Of a stretch of DNA of 64,000 nucleotides, positions 1 to 9,205 are shown in pieces. How positions within the stretch are numbered: the first letter of the stretch is position 1; each line of letters opens with the position of its first letter. The notes beneath the pieces were generated by a model, which did not search any database, was not told the origin of the DNA, and saw only the letters and a list, made by a program, of their open reading frames with translations. The DNA comes from CAZUGO01 sp964619935 (GTDB taxonomy: Bacteria; Planctomycetota; Phycisphaerae; UBA1845; CAIVHJ01): positions 1 through 64,000 of the forward strand of contig CAZUGO010000063.1 of the NCBI GenBank assembly GCA_964619935.1, given 5' to 3'. A program made the position numbers and the translations under genes.

Positions 1-215
1 CGTCCTCCACGGTGCGCGCCTTCGTGGGGCTGCTCGGCCCCGCGGGTCTCGAGCGGCTGCGGTCCGGCGCCGGGCCGCGCGTGGTCACCAGCGGCCCCGT
101 CACGAGCGCCACCGCCCGCGAGGCGGGCCTCGAGGTCCACGCGGAGGCCGCCGAGCACACGATCCCGGGCCTGGTGTCGGCGCTCCTGGCCGACGCGGGC
201 GCGCCCGCGGGATGA
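1..215 (+). CDS. hemD: uroporphyrinogen-III synthase, C-terminal fragment
   Basis: This is the 3' end of a gene cut by the window edge; the readable frame begins at base 3. The roughly 70 residues seen match the end of HemD: S-S-T-V followed by an R-A-F-V helix, then a V-V-T-S-G-P-V-T-S-A-T-A-R-E-A-G-L core and the closing T-I-P-G-L-V motif. HemD closes and inverts ring D of hydroxymethylbilane in haem synthesis in the cytoplasm. The stop overlaps the next start as ATGA, so the two are translationally coupled. The stretch is about 79% GC, clearly richer than the rest of the window, so it may belong to another genome. The family call is fairly safe despite the short length. Confidence 0.7.
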   Translation, partial: SSTVRAFVGLLGPAGLERLRSGAGPRVVTSGPVTSATAREAGLEVHAEAAEHTIPGLVSALLADAGAPAG

Positions 216-994
216 TCGCCGTGCGCCCGGTGGTCGCGCTCCTCACCGACTACGGGCCGGGCAGCGAGCACGTGGGGGCGCTGCACGCGGTGATCGCGGC
301 GCGGTGCCCCGAGGCGCAACGCGTCGACCTGGCCCACGACATCCCGCCCGGGGACGTGCGGATGGGCGCCCTGGTGCTGGCCCGGATGGCCCCGCTCCTG
401 CCCGCCGCGATCCACCTGGCGGTGGTCGACCCCGGTGTCGGCGGCCCGCGCACGGTGCTGGCCGGTCGCTGGGCCGGTCAGACCATCGTTGCACCAAACA
501 ATGGACTGGTCGATCTGATCCAGCAGACCACACCCGCCGACGAAATCTACGAAGTCGGCGATCCGGACTGGGCCGGCCTGCAGGTCAGCGCCACGTTTCA
601 CGGCCGCGACATCATGGCACCGCTGGCCGCCCACCTGGCCAACGGCCGGGCGCTGTGCACCGTGGGCCCGGTATTGCATCCGCCGTTAAACCTACCGCAA
701 CCGCAGCTCAGCGGCACCGGCCTGATCGGCGAGGTCATCCACATCGACCATTTCGGCAATCTGGTCACCAACATCGCGGGTGACCGGGTGACCGCCAGGC
801 CCGGCGCCAAGGTTGTCTTTAAGCAGCATCCGTTCGATCACATCCATCGCACCTACAGCGACCGGGCGGTCGGCATGCCGCTGGCGCTCATCGGCAGCAG
901 CGGCCTGCTGGAGATCGCGGTGACCTGCGGCAGCGCTGCGGCGCATTTTGCGGCCGCGGTGGGCGACCCCGTTCGCGTGGACTGCCCATCATAG
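212..994 (+). CDS. SAM hydroxide adenosyltransferase (DUF62 family)
   Basis: This 260-residue protein begins V-A-L-L-T-D-Y-G-P-G-S with the family's N-terminal Asp. It carries the H-L-A-V-V-D-P-G-V-G-G motif near residue 75 and A-P-N-N-G-L near residue 94. The C-terminal beta-barrel includes H-I-D-H-F-G-N-L-V-T-N. These are hallmarks of enzymes that hydrolyse S-adenosylmethionine to adenosine and methionine, related to SAM chlorinases and fluorinases. The length is normal. Base composition drops from about 79% to 66% GC near base 480, within this gene and just after the V-D-P-G-V-G-G motif, yet the protein reads through smoothly. The 3' end overlaps the end of the convergent dprA by six bases. 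Confidence 0.85.
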   Translation: MIAVRPVVALLTDYGPGSEHVGALHAVIAARCPEAQRVDLAHDIPPGDVRMGALVLARMAPLLPAAIHLAVVDPGVGGPRTVLAGRWAGQTIVAPNNGLVDLIQQTTPADEIYEVGDPDWAGLQVSATFHGRDIMAPLAAHLANGRALCTVGPVLHPPLNLPQPQLSGTGLIGEVIHIDHFGNLVTNIAGDRVTARPGAKVVFKQHPFDHIHRTYSDRAVGMPLALIGSSGLLEIAVTCGSAAAHFAAAVGDPVRVDCPS

Positions 995-2320
995 ACCGAC
1001 ACCCGCGAACCGGCTTCCGGGAAGTTGCTCAGCCAGCCCCTTGAGCTGCAGCCCGGTCAGAATGACGGCGAGCTTCTCCGGCGGCAACCCGGTGTGATCC
1101 AGCAGGTACTCGATATCAACCCCGCCGGCGGTGAGCCGCTCGAGTACGCGGCGCTCCTCATCGCTGAGTTCCGGCATGGCCTGCGCCCGCAACCGCCCGG
1201 CCCGCCGCTGGTAGTTCCCCAGAATCGCGGCCCCGGCGGACGTGAACTCGTCGAGCACGTCCTGGATGGTCAAGGTCAGTTTGGCGTGATTGGCCTGCAA
1301 CAGATGATGGGTCCCCGCAGAATACTCGGAGTCGGCGCGGCCGGGCAGCGCAAACACCTCACGGTTGTACTCGCAGGCCAGCCGGGCGGTGATCAGCGCC
1401 CCGCTCCTCCGGGCCGCCTCGATAACCAAAGTGCCCAACGACAGTCCGGCGATGATCCGGTTGCGCGGCGGAAAGTTCTGATCGGCAGGCGGGCGGTCCA
1501 GCGGCAATTCACTGAGCACGGCTCCGTGGCCGTCGGCTATTCGCTGAGCCAGCGCGGCGTTGCGGTGGGCGGCGACGTGCCCCAGCCCCGAACCCAGTAC
1601 CGCCAGCGTTCGGCCGCGGCCTTCAAGGGCCCCGAGGTGAGCCTGGGCATCCACACCCCGAGCCAGACCCGACACCACGGTCAGCCCGACCTGCGCGGCC
1701 GACATACCGAAGCGATAGGCCTGTTCGGCGCCGTAGTGCGTACAGCGGCGGGCCCCGACCACCGCCAGGGCAGTGTCGTCCTCGGGTTGCAACTCGCCGA
1801 GGACGTACAAGCACACCGGCGCGTCGGGAATCTCCTTGAGGCGCTGCGGATAGGCGGCATCCTCCAGGCACACGATGCGCACGCCGAGCCGTTCGGCGCG
1901 CTTCACTTCAGCCTTGACCTCCTGCAGTCCGACCGAGCCGTGCAGCGCACGACTCAACGACGGCCCGATACCGGGCACCTGCCGCAGCGCCGCGGGTGAA
2001 GCCTGCAGCACCTCGGCGATGCTCCCAAAATGGGCGCAGAGCCCCGCAAACCGCCGTGGGCCGATCCCGGCAACCAAGTGAAGTCGCAGAAACTGCGCCC
2101 CCTGATCCGTAATGGTCGTGTGTTGCTGAATGCGTCTGGCGCCCTTTTGCCATCCGCCCCCCAGATGTGCGCAGCAGCAGTATACCGCGGCCGGCCGGCC
2201 GACCCAAGGGTGGCGGTCCCATAACGCGCCCGCCGGCGGCCGGCAAACCCCAGCGCGGCCAGGAACCATTCCCCCGGCTGCAAACCCCGCTGGACGGATC
2301 GACAACCCAATGCCTATCAT
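989..2320 (-). CDS. dprA: DNA-processing protein DprA
   Basis: DprA/Smf binds incoming single-stranded DNA and loads RecA during transformation or recombination. The helix-hairpin-helix start (L-V-A-G-I-G-P-R-R-F) is followed by the Rossmann core. Visible motifs are A-V-V-G-A-R-R, S-G-L-A-R-G-V-D-A-Q-A-H, L-G-S-G-L, S-E-L-P, N-F-P-P-R-N-R-I-I-A-G-L-S and a V-I-E-A-A-x-x-S-G-A-L-I-T-A motif. A C-terminal winged helix covers about the last 60 residues. The start is doubtful. The ATG at 2320 gives about 60 residues of unconvincing extension, an in-frame ATG at 2269 is an alternative, and family homology begins only near 2131, where the frame has ATT. A start between 2320 and 2131 is all that can be claimed. 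Confidence 0.9.
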   Translation of the reverse strand: MIGIGLSIRPAGFAAGGMVPGRAGVCRPPAGALWDRHPWVGRPAAVYCCCAHLGGGWQKGARRIQQHTTITDQGAQFLRLHLVAGIGPRRFAGLCAHFGSIAEVLQASPAALRQVPGIGPSLSRALHGSVGLQEVKAEVKRAERLGVRIVCLEDAAYPQRLKEIPDAPVCLYVLGELQPEDDTALAVVGARRCTHYGAEQAYRFGMSAAQVGLTVVSGLARGVDAQAHLGALEGRGRTLAVLGSGLGHVAAHRNAALAQRIADGHGAVLSELPLDRPPADQNFPPRNRIIAGLSLGTLVIEAARRSGALITARLACEYNREVFALPGRADSEYSAGTHHLLQANHAKLTLTIQDVLDEFTSAGAAILGNYQRRAGRLRAQAMPELSDEERRVLERLTAGGVDIEYLLDHTGLPPEKLAVILTGLQLKGLAEQLPGSRFAGVGL

Positions 2321-2363
2321 CAGGTAACGGCCCCGGGGAGGGCCGTGCAGAGGAGTCTACGCG

Positions 2364-2852
2364 ATGTTCCGCGCCCTGGTTGTGAATTCCAGCGTTACCA
2401 CGTCGAACCTCACCGGGCGGGCGATCAAGGACCTGAAGTTCGGGGCCCGGGTGAACTACGCCCTGTCCGCAGCCCAGGCGCTGTACTACCTCGCCGGTCT
2501 GCGCGACGACCCGCGGCGGACCTATCCCGACATTGTGGTGCTGGATGCCGATCTCCCAGATGCCAAGGGTACCACGGCCCTCAAGGCCATGCTCAAGACC
2601 GTCGGCGACCACCCGCTGGCCGTGGTGATGGTCTGCCCGCCGGGCAGCGAAAGCAGCGCTTACTACCAGTGCGGCGCCGAAGCAGTAGTGCCGCGATCGC
2701 CCGATCCCCAGGAACACATGCAGGAAATCGGAGAGACGGTCTGTTTCGTCGCCATGATCCTCGGGCTGATCCCCAAGCAAACCCGCTTTCTGCCGCCGCA
2801 ACAACAACCCCACATCCCCAGCATCAGCGACATTCTGCAGATCCACCTGTAG
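2364..2852 (+). CDS. response-regulator receiver-like protein
   Basis: A 162-residue single-domain protein with a CheY-like layout. An opening beta strand F-R-A-L-V-V-N-S-S is followed by a central I-V-V-L-D-A-D-L-P strand with Asp at the phospho-acceptor position, then a V-V-M-V strand. The acidic pair usually found after strand 1 is missing (N-S-S instead). The conserved Lys near the end is replaced in V-P-R-S-P-D. It may therefore be a degenerate or scaffold receiver. The C-terminus ends in a Pro/Gln-rich stretch. A good ribosome site, AGAGGAG, lies 8 bases before the ATG. The gene is divergent from dprA; no partner kinase is seen nearby. Confidence 0.6.
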   Translation: MFRALVVNSSVTTSNLTGRAIKDLKFGARVNYALSAAQALYYLAGLRDDPRRTYPDIVVLDADLPDAKGTTALKAMLKTVGDHPLAVVMVCPPGSESSAYYQCGAEAVVPRSPDPQEHMQEIGETVCFVAMILGLIPKQTRFLPPQQQPHIPSISDILQIHL

Positions 2853-2957
2853 GTGACCCCGCCGACCCTGAAGCGCCACCCAGGCACCCTCCCGTTTTGC
2901 CGCCGCGGCCGCTCGGCGCCGTGGAACGAACGCCCGCCCTGCGCCGGGGTGGTGAGC

Positions 2958-3929
2958 CTATCCGCGTTGCGGATCAGTTGCATCGCGGCGGAGCCACGCC
3001 AGGACCTCGGAGATCCGACCCTGGGCGACCGCAATCGAGGTGTCGGCGGCGCCATAATACAGATTGAAGGAGTCACCATCGGGCTGGACGGTATGGCCGC
3101 ACGGGAACACGACGTTGTCGACCTGGCCGGTCCGTTCGTAGGCAGTCTCGGGCGCCAGCAGCCAATGGTCGCCACGCCGCACACAACGACTGGGGTCCTC
3201 GAGATCCAGCAGTGCCGCCCCAACGAAGTAGGTCTGACCGGCGACCGTCTGGCGGGCCCCGTGATAGGTCAGCAGCCAGCCCTCGGCGGTCTCGATGGGC
3301 GGTGACGACAGCCCGATCTTGGTGCCGTCCCAGCGCGGGCCCGGACGGGTCGGCAACGCCACCGCGTGGTCGCCCCAATACTTCAGGTCCGGCGAATAGG
3401 ACACCCACATCTGGGCCCCACTCACACTGCTGGGCACCGGGCGGTGCACCAGCACCCAGCGCCCACCGATTCGGCGCGGGAACAAGGCCGCGTCCTTGTT
3501 CTCCGGCGGCAGGACACTGCCCAACCGCTCGAAAGTCCGAAAGTCGGTGGTCAGCGCCAGGGCCACCGCCGGCCCGCGGCTCGAATAGCAACAGTACGCC
3601 ACCGAGTAGCGGCCCAGCTCCTCATGCCAGACCACTCGCGGGTCCTCGATCCCCCAGCCTTCCTCCGGATGGCCCGCAGGATCAGGCAGCAAGGTCGGTT
3701 CGCCGTCAATGGTCCAGTTGTCCAGCCCGTTGCCGGAACGGGCGGCGCAGAGGTGAGAATAACCCACCCGATCCTCAACCCGGCACAACAACACCGTCCG
3801 CCCGTCGGGCAGGGTTGCCGCCCCGGCGTTGAACACGGCGTGGATCGGATAGGGCCATTGCTGCGCGGTCAGGATGGGATTGCCGGCGTAGCGCTGCAGG
3901 GGCTGCGTCAGGCGTGCGTCGTCAGTCAT
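2958..3929 (-). CDS. GH130-type glycoside phosphorylase
   Basis: A 323-residue five-bladed propeller protein of the glycosyl hydrolase 130 / PH1107-like family. These enzymes phosphorolyse beta-mannosides, transferring mannose to phosphate. Motifs include N-P-I-L-T near residue 15, H-A-V-F-N-A-G-A, a C-R-V-E-D strand, G-I-E-D-P-R-V near residue 100 with the family's key Asp, and G-A-A-L-L-D-L-E-D-P-S near residue 240. I chose the ATG at 3929 because GGAG lies about eight bases upstream and homology starts there; the frame stays open far upstream only because of high GC. It has no signal peptide, so it is probably cytosolic. It stands alone, with no transporter or mannanase next to it, so the substrate cannot be assigned. 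Confidence 0.85.
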   Translation of the reverse strand: MTDDARLTQPLQRYAGNPILTAQQWPYPIHAVFNAGAATLPDGRTVLLCRVEDRVGYSHLCAARSGNGLDNWTIDGEPTLLPDPAGHPEEGWGIEDPRVVWHEELGRYSVAYCCYSSRGPAVALALTTDFRTFERLGSVLPPENKDAALFPRRIGGRWVLVHRPVPSSVSGAQMWVSYSPDLKYWGDHAVALPTRPGPRWDGTKIGLSSPPIETAEGWLLTYHGARQTVAGQTYFVGAALLDLEDPSRCVRRGDHWLLAPETAYERTGQVDNVVFPCGHTVQPDGDSFNLYYGAADTSIAVAQGRISEVLAWLRRDATDPQRG

Positions 3930-4235
3930 GGTCACGGTCTCCAGGGCGGACCCATAGCGCCGGCGAGGCGCCGAGCGGGGCGTCCGGCAGCCGTAGTGTA
4001 TGAATTCCAGGGTCGACGCTCCAGGGGTGGCATGCGCGGGCCGACGGGGCCGGCCGCGGCGTGAACCCTTCCCGGCGGCGCCCGCTGCTGCCGACGGCCA
4101 CCACACCGCATCGAGCAACTCCTGCCGCGCAGGATGGAGCCCCCCTCGGGCCCAGTGGTGTTCGAGACCGCGGCGATCGCGTAGAATTGCAACGTGGATT
4201 GGACGCCCTCCACACCAATGAGAAAGGGACCCGAC

Positions 4236-6317
4236 ATGAGATATCGCCGGCCGCTGACCGGATCGTTGCTGATGATTCTGGGCACGGCCGCCGCCGCGCA
4301 GGCTGATGAGGGCATGTGGCTGCTGAACCACCTGCCACGGCAGACCCTTCAGAAGAAATACGGGTTTGAGCCCACCGACGAATGGATCGCACGGGTACAG
4401 AAGGCCTCCCTGAAGTTCGGCTCGTCGGGTTCGGCCTCCTTCGTCTCGGGCAGCGGCCTGCTCATGACCAATCACCATGTCGGAGCCGGTGCGATCAAGC
4501 GGATTTCCGACCAAACCCACGACTACATCCGCGACGGGTTCTATGCCCGCCACTCCAGCGACGAGATCCCCTGCCCGGGGCTGGTGCTCTCGCAGTTGCT
4601 GTCCATCGAAGATGTCAGCAGCCGGGTCCAGGCCGCCGCCGCCGAAAGCGACGCGGCGACCGCCGCCACCCGCCGCCGTGCCGAGATCGCCGCGATCGAG
4701 CAAGCCCACCAGGGCGCCGGGCGGCGCGCCGAAGTCGTCGCACTGTACCACGGAGCCCGTTACCACCTGTACGTGTACAAGGAATACGACGACGTCCGGC
4801 TGGTCATGGCCCCCGAGAGCGCCGTGGCCTACTTTGGGGGCGATACCGACAACTTCGAATACCCGCGGCATTGTTTTGATGTTTGCTTCTTCCGAGCCTA
4901 CGAGGACGGCCGCGCGGCCGCCACTCCCGAACACTTCACCTGGAGTGCCGCCGGACCCAGCCGCGATGAACTGGTCTTTATGGCCGGTAACCCCGCCCGC
5001 ACGCGGCGGATGTTCACCGTCGACCACCTGGACTTCCTGCGCGACGTGGAGTTGCCGCTGATTCTGCAGGTTTACAACCAGCGCGAGGTGGCGTTGCAGC
5101 AGTTCGTGCAGCGCGACGGCGATCAGCGGCGCATCGGCAACGAGGCTTTGTTGTACACCCAGAACGGCCGCAAGGCCTACGGCGGGATCCTCAACGGCCT
5201 GCTCGATCAGCGAATCGCCGAACGCAAGCGGACCCGTGAGCGCGAATTGCGGCTGTTCGCCGCCGGCCCGACGCCGCCCCAGCCCGGCCAACCGCTCGAT
5301 GACGCCTGGCAGGATCTCGGTGGGGCGCTCCGGAGGCTGCGCGGCTACTACACGACCTACTTCCTGTTGGAAAACCCGCGCTCGTCCGCCGGGACCTTGT
5401 ATGCCCACGCCTACCGCCTGGTGCGCTTTGCCAGCCAGCAGCAGCAGCCCGAACCCGAGCGCTTGCGCGGCTTCCGCGACGCCGACCGCCAGGAACTGGA
5501 GCGGGCGCTGTTCAGCCCCGAGCCGACCTACGACTCGCTGGAGCAGGTGCTTCTGACCGACGCCTTGACGCGCTTTGCCCGCCTGCTGGGCGGCGAACAT
5601 CCGGTGGTCAGCAGATCCCTCGCCGGGCTGCCGCCGGACGTCCGGGCCGCCCAACTGATCGGCGGCACCAAGCTCAAGGACCCGGCCTTCCGCAGAACGC
5701 TGTACGACGGCGGCCTGGAGGCGGTGACCTCCAGCGGCGACCCCCTGATCGAAGTGGCCTTGGCGCTCGAGCCGGTCGGGCTGCAGTTGCAGCAGCGCTA
5801 TCGCGACGAGTTCGAGAGCATCCAGACCGAGGCCTATGCCCGCATCGCCCAGGCGGCATTCGACAAGGACGGGGACCGGATGTACCCCGATGCCACCTTC
5901 ACGCTGCGGCTGAGCATCGGAACGGTCAGCGACTTCGAGGACCTGGGCCAGTTCGTACCCGAGTACACCCACCTGATCAACACCTTCACCCTTGCTGAGC
6001 AGCACGGCAACCAGGCGCCGTTTCAACTGCCGCAGCGCTGGCTGGACCACGCAGACGCGCTGAATCCCCGGACCCGCTACAACTTCATTTCCACCAATGA
6101 CATCATCGGCGGCAACTCCGGCAGCCCGACCTTCAACCGCAACTGCGAGATTGTCGGCATCGTGTTCGACGGCAACCGCCACTCTTTGGTCTGGGACATC
6201 GACTACGACCATCGCCGCGGCCGATCGATCAGTGTGCACTCCCAGGCGATCCTGGAGATCCTGCGGAAGATTTACCAGGCCCATGCCCTGGCCGACGAGC
6301 TGCTGGGCAAGAACTGA
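4236..6317 (+). CDS. S46 family dipeptidyl-peptidase
   Basis: A secreted serine peptidase of the DPP7/DPP11 family, which removes dipeptides from N-termini of oligopeptides in the periplasm. The 693-residue product starts with a signal peptide (M-R-Y-R-R then a hydrophobic run ending A-A-A-Q-A). D-E-G-M-W follows, typical for the mature family start. The catalytic triad is visible: T-N-H-H-V-G (His near residue 81), F-G-G-D-T-D-N-F (Asp near 203-205) and G-G-N-S-G-S-P (Ser near 628). Length is normal for the family. The ATG at 4236 is preferred over an in-frame ATG at 4194 because it opens the signal peptide and follows AAAGGGA. S46 enzymes are best known from Bacteroidota and Xanthomonadales but occur in planctomycetes. 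Confidence 0.92.
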   Translation: MRYRRPLTGSLLMILGTAAAAQADEGMWLLNHLPRQTLQKKYGFEPTDEWIARVQKASLKFGSSGSASFVSGSGLLMTNHHVGAGAIKRISDQTHDYIRDGFYARHSSDEIPCPGLVLSQLLSIEDVSSRVQAAAAESDAATAATRRRAEIAAIEQAHQGAGRRAEVVALYHGARYHLYVYKEYDDVRLVMAPESAVAYFGGDTDNFEYPRHCFDVCFFRAYEDGRAAATPEHFTWSAAGPSRDELVFMAGNPARTRRMFTVDHLDFLRDVELPLILQVYNQREVALQQFVQRDGDQRRIGNEALLYTQNGRKAYGGILNGLLDQRIAERKRTRERELRLFAAGPTPPQPGQPLDDAWQDLGGALRRLRGYYTTYFLLENPRSSAGTLYAHAYRLVRFASQQQQPEPERLRGFRDADRQELERALFSPEPTYDSLEQVLLTDALTRFARLLGGEHPVVSRSLAGLPPDVRAAQLIGGTKLKDPAFRRTLYDGGLEAVTSSGDPLIEVALALEPVGLQLQQRYRDEFESIQTEAYARIAQAAFDKDGDRMYPDATFTLRLSIGTVSDFEDLGQFVPEYTHLINTFTLAEQHGNQAPFQLPQRWLDHADALNPRTRYNFISTNDIIGGNSGSPTFNRNCEIVGIVFDGNRHSLVWDIDYDHRRGRSISVHSQAILEILRKIYQAHALADELLGKN

Positions 6318-6411
6318 GCCGCCGGCCCGGCTTCGGCCCCTCGGAACCGGTCCGGAATCGCATCCGGCCGGGCCCTGACGGCAGCCGCGGCCCACGGCAC
6401 GCCTGCCCGGT

Positions 6412-6440
6412 TTCACATCGTCGACCCGGGACAGTAGACT
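6412..6440 (+). promoter_or_regulatory. sigma70-type promoter for the beta-propeller/di-haem gene
   Basis: TTCACA at 6412-6417 and TAGACT at 6435-6440 are separated by 17 bases. They match the -35 and -10 consensus at five and four of six positions. They lie about 100 bases before the ATG at 6541, leaving a leader of roughly 90 bases. Confidence 0.5.
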
Positions 6441-6540
6441 GGTGCTGCCACACAATCGATTCGATCGGGTCTTGCCAAGAGCGCCCGGCGCCGCTGCGAC
6501 TGCCGACGACCTTGGCGTCGAGTTTAAGGAGGAGTACCCC

Positions 6541-9186
6541 ATGCGTCGCGCCATCCTGACCGTCACCGCCGTTCTCGCCGCAGGCGTCAGCGCCGCGGCC
6601 CAGGATTCCTTCGTGAACTGGGAGTCACCGCAGGTCCATCCCCTGGCACTGACGCCCGACGGCAGCCACCTGCTGGCGGTCAACACCGCCGACAACCGGC
6701 TGGAAGTCTTCAGCGTGACCGCGGGCGGCTTGACGCATCTGGGGGCCGTGCCGGTCGGCCTGGATCCGGTGTCGGTCCGGGCCCGCAGCGCGACCGAGGC
6801 CTGGGTGGTGAACCACATTTCCGACAGCATCAGCATCGTCGACCTGGCCACCCTGAACGTGGTCCAGACCATCGACACCGGCGATGAGCCGACCGACGTC
6901 GTATTCGCCGGTGCGCCCCAGCGGGCCTTCGTCAGCATCTCGCAGCGAAACGAGCTGCAGGTTTACGACCCCGGCAATCCCCTGGCCGCGCCGATCGTGC
7001 TGGCCGTGGAAGGCGAGGATCCGCGGGCGCTCGCCAGCGACGGCACCACGGTGTACGCGGCCATCTTCGAGTCCGGCAACAACACCACCATTCTCGACCA
7101 GGGCACGGTCTCCGGCGCCGCGAATCCGTATCCTGGCGACCCCAACCCGCCGCCCAACAGTGGGGGGACCTTTGATCCGCCGATCGGGGCGATCCCGGCA
7201 CCGCCGGCGGTTGGCCTGATCACCCGCAAGTCGGGCGGCAACTGGCTGGACGACAACGGCGGCAACTGGTCGACGGCGGTCACCTGGGATCTCCACGATC
7301 ACGATGTGGCGGTCATCGACGCCAACTCGCTGGCGGTGTCGTACGTCAGCGGGCTGATGAACGCCAACATGAGCCTGGCGGTTGATCCCGGCGGCGCGGT
7401 CACCGTGGTCGGTACCGATGCCATCAATCACATCCGCTTTGAACCCAACGTCAACGGCGTGTTCGTGCGGGTGCTGGCCGCTCGTTTTCCGGCGGGCGGC
7501 GGCCCGCCGACGACCATCGACCTGAACCCGCATCTGGACTACAGCACCGCCACCCTCCCCCAGAGCACCCGCGATCTGTCGATCGGCGATCCGCGGGGGA
7601 TCGTGTGGGACGGTTCGGGCCAGGGCTACATCAGCGGCATGGGCTCCAACAACGTGGTCATCGTCGATCCGACACTCAGCCGCGTCGGTCTGGTGGAGGT
7701 CGGCCAAGGCCCCACCGGCGTGGTTGTCGATGAGGCCCTCGACCTGGTCTACGTGCTGAATCGCTTCGATGCGACCATCTCACGAATCAGCACCGTCGCC
7801 GCGGTCGAACTCGACCGGGTGGGATTCTACGATCCCACGCCCGCCGCCATCACCCAGGGCCGACCGCACCTGTATGACACCCACAGCACTTCAGGATTGG
7901 GCCAGGCCGCCTGCGCCAGTTGCCACATCGACGGCCGCATGGACCAGTTGGCCTGGGACCTGGGCGATCCATCGGGCGCGGTCAAGGATTTCAACCAGTT
8001 GTGCAACGGCGGCATCCCCATTGGCGGATCGTGCGAAGACTGGCACCCCATGAAAGGGCCCATGACCACCCAGACGCTGTTCGGACTCAGTTCCACCGAG
8101 CCGTTTCACTGGCGCGGCGACCGCGAGGACCTGGCCGCCTTCAACGGCGCGTTCATCAGCCTGATGGGCGACGACGCCGTCCTGACCGTCGACGAAATGG
8201 ACGAATTCCTGGCCTTCGTCGAGACCTTGACGCCGCCGCCCAACCCCTTCCGCAACATGGACGGCTCGCTGCCGTCGACCTTCAGCAACGGCGGCAACCC
8301 GGCCAACGGCGCCACCCTGTACAACACCGTCGGATTCGACGGCGGGTTGATCACCTGCAACCAGTGCCATGCCTTGCCGACCGGCACCAACGGCAGCATC
8401 ATTTCCGGCAACCTCCTCCAGGAGACCCAGAGCTTCAAGATCCCGCAACTGCGCAACATGCACGAGAAGACCGGCTTCGATACCGCCTCGGCGAACAACA
8501 ACCGCGGCTTCGGGTTCCTGCACGACGGCAGCGTCGAAAGCCTGTTCGAGTTTCTCCATGCCCCGGTGTTTGTGTTTGCGAGCGACCAGCAGCGCCGTGA
8601 CGTGGAAGCCTTCATGATGTGCCTGGCGACCGACACCCATGCCGCGGTCGGCATCCAGAGCACCGTGACCGACGGCGCCGCCGCCGGCGTGCACCAGCTC
8701 AATCTCATTCAGCAAATGCGCCTGCTGGCCAACAGCGGCACCGTGGCGTTGGTGGTCAAGGGCCTGCAAGGCGGCGCCCCGCGCGGCTATGCCTATCTTG
8801 GCTCGGACCAATATCAGTCCGACCGGGCCGCCGAGTTGATCGATCACGACACCTTGTTCGAAAGCGCCGTCCCCGGCAGCGAGCTGACCTTCACCGTGGT
8901 GCCCGCCGGCAGCGGAATCCGCATCGGCATCGACCGCGACGAAGACGGCTTCTTTGATGGCGACGAGGTGGATGCCGGAAGTGACCCGGCCGACCCCGCC
9001 AGTATCCCCGGGGACGGCTGCGCCGGGGCCGACATCGACGACAGCGGCCAGGTGGACGCCGCCGACCTGGCGGTACTACTCGGTGCCTGGGGCCCCAATC
9101 CCGGCCATACCGCCGATCTCAACGGTGACGGCTCGGTCGATGCCGCCGACCTGGCCCAGTTGCTCGGCCAATGGGGACCGTGTTGA
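6541..9186 (+). CDS. secreted beta-propeller / di-haem cytochrome with dockerin-like tail
   Basis: An 881-residue exported protein. A signal peptide (residues 1-20, ending V-S-A-A-A-Q) is followed by YVTN-type propeller repeats (about 25-430). A cytochrome-c-peroxidase-like part then holds two haem sites, C-A-S-C-H near residue 458 and C-N-Q-C-H near 606. The last 60 residues hold two EF-hand-like dockerin repeats, D-I-D-D-S-G-Q-V-D and D-L-N-G-D-G-S-V-D, each followed by A-A-D-L-A-x-L-L-G-x-W-G-P, ending in Cys. The start at 6541 follows a strong AAGGAGGAG site. The two haem sites suggest an outer electron-transfer role, but the substrate is unknown. The tail resembles the GC-type dockerin domain of Phycisphaerae, thought to be an anchoring or sorting element; it recurs at 58906-59670 and in the relic at 57660-58035. 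Confidence 0.85.
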   Translation: MRRAILTVTAVLAAGVSAAAQDSFVNWESPQVHPLALTPDGSHLLAVNTADNRLEVFSVTAGGLTHLGAVPVGLDPVSVRARSATEAWVVNHISDSISIVDLATLNVVQTIDTGDEPTDVVFAGAPQRAFVSISQRNELQVYDPGNPLAAPIVLAVEGEDPRALASDGTTVYAAIFESGNNTTILDQGTVSGAANPYPGDPNPPPNSGGTFDPPIGAIPAPPAVGLITRKSGGNWLDDNGGNWSTAVTWDLHDHDVAVIDANSLAVSYVSGLMNANMSLAVDPGGAVTVVGTDAINHIRFEPNVNGVFVRVLAARFPAGGGPPTTIDLNPHLDYSTATLPQSTRDLSIGDPRGIVWDGSGQGYISGMGSNNVVIVDPTLSRVGLVEVGQGPTGVVVDEALDLVYVLNRFDATISRISTVAAVELDRVGFYDPTPAAITQGRPHLYDTHSTSGLGQAACASCHIDGRMDQLAWDLGDPSGAVKDFNQLCNGGIPIGGSCEDWHPMKGPMTTQTLFGLSSTEPFHWRGDREDLAAFNGAFISLMGDDAVLTVDEMDEFLAFVETLTPPPNPFRNMDGSLPSTFSNGGNPANGATLYNTVGFDGGLITCNQCHALPTGTNGSIISGNLLQETQSFKIPQLRNMHEKTGFDTASANNNRGFGFLHDGSVESLFEFLHAPVFVFASDQQRRDVEAFMMCLATDTHAAVGIQSTVTDGAAAGVHQLNLIQQMRLLANSGTVALVVKGLQGGAPRGYAYLGSDQYQSDRAAELIDHDTLFESAVPGSELTFTVVPAGSGIRIGIDRDEDGFFDGDEVDAGSDPADPASIPGDGCAGADIDDSGQVDAADLAVLLGAWGPNPGHTADLNGDGSVDAADLAQLLGQWGPC

Positions 9187-9205
9187 GCGGGCCGCGGCCT
9201 GAGGC

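Noticed and set aside
3930..6938. Very long - strand open frame continuing upstream of the GH130 gene
   Set aside because: It runs antisense to the S46 peptidase and propeller genes, and the open frame reflects GC-rich codon bias. The real gene starts at 3929.
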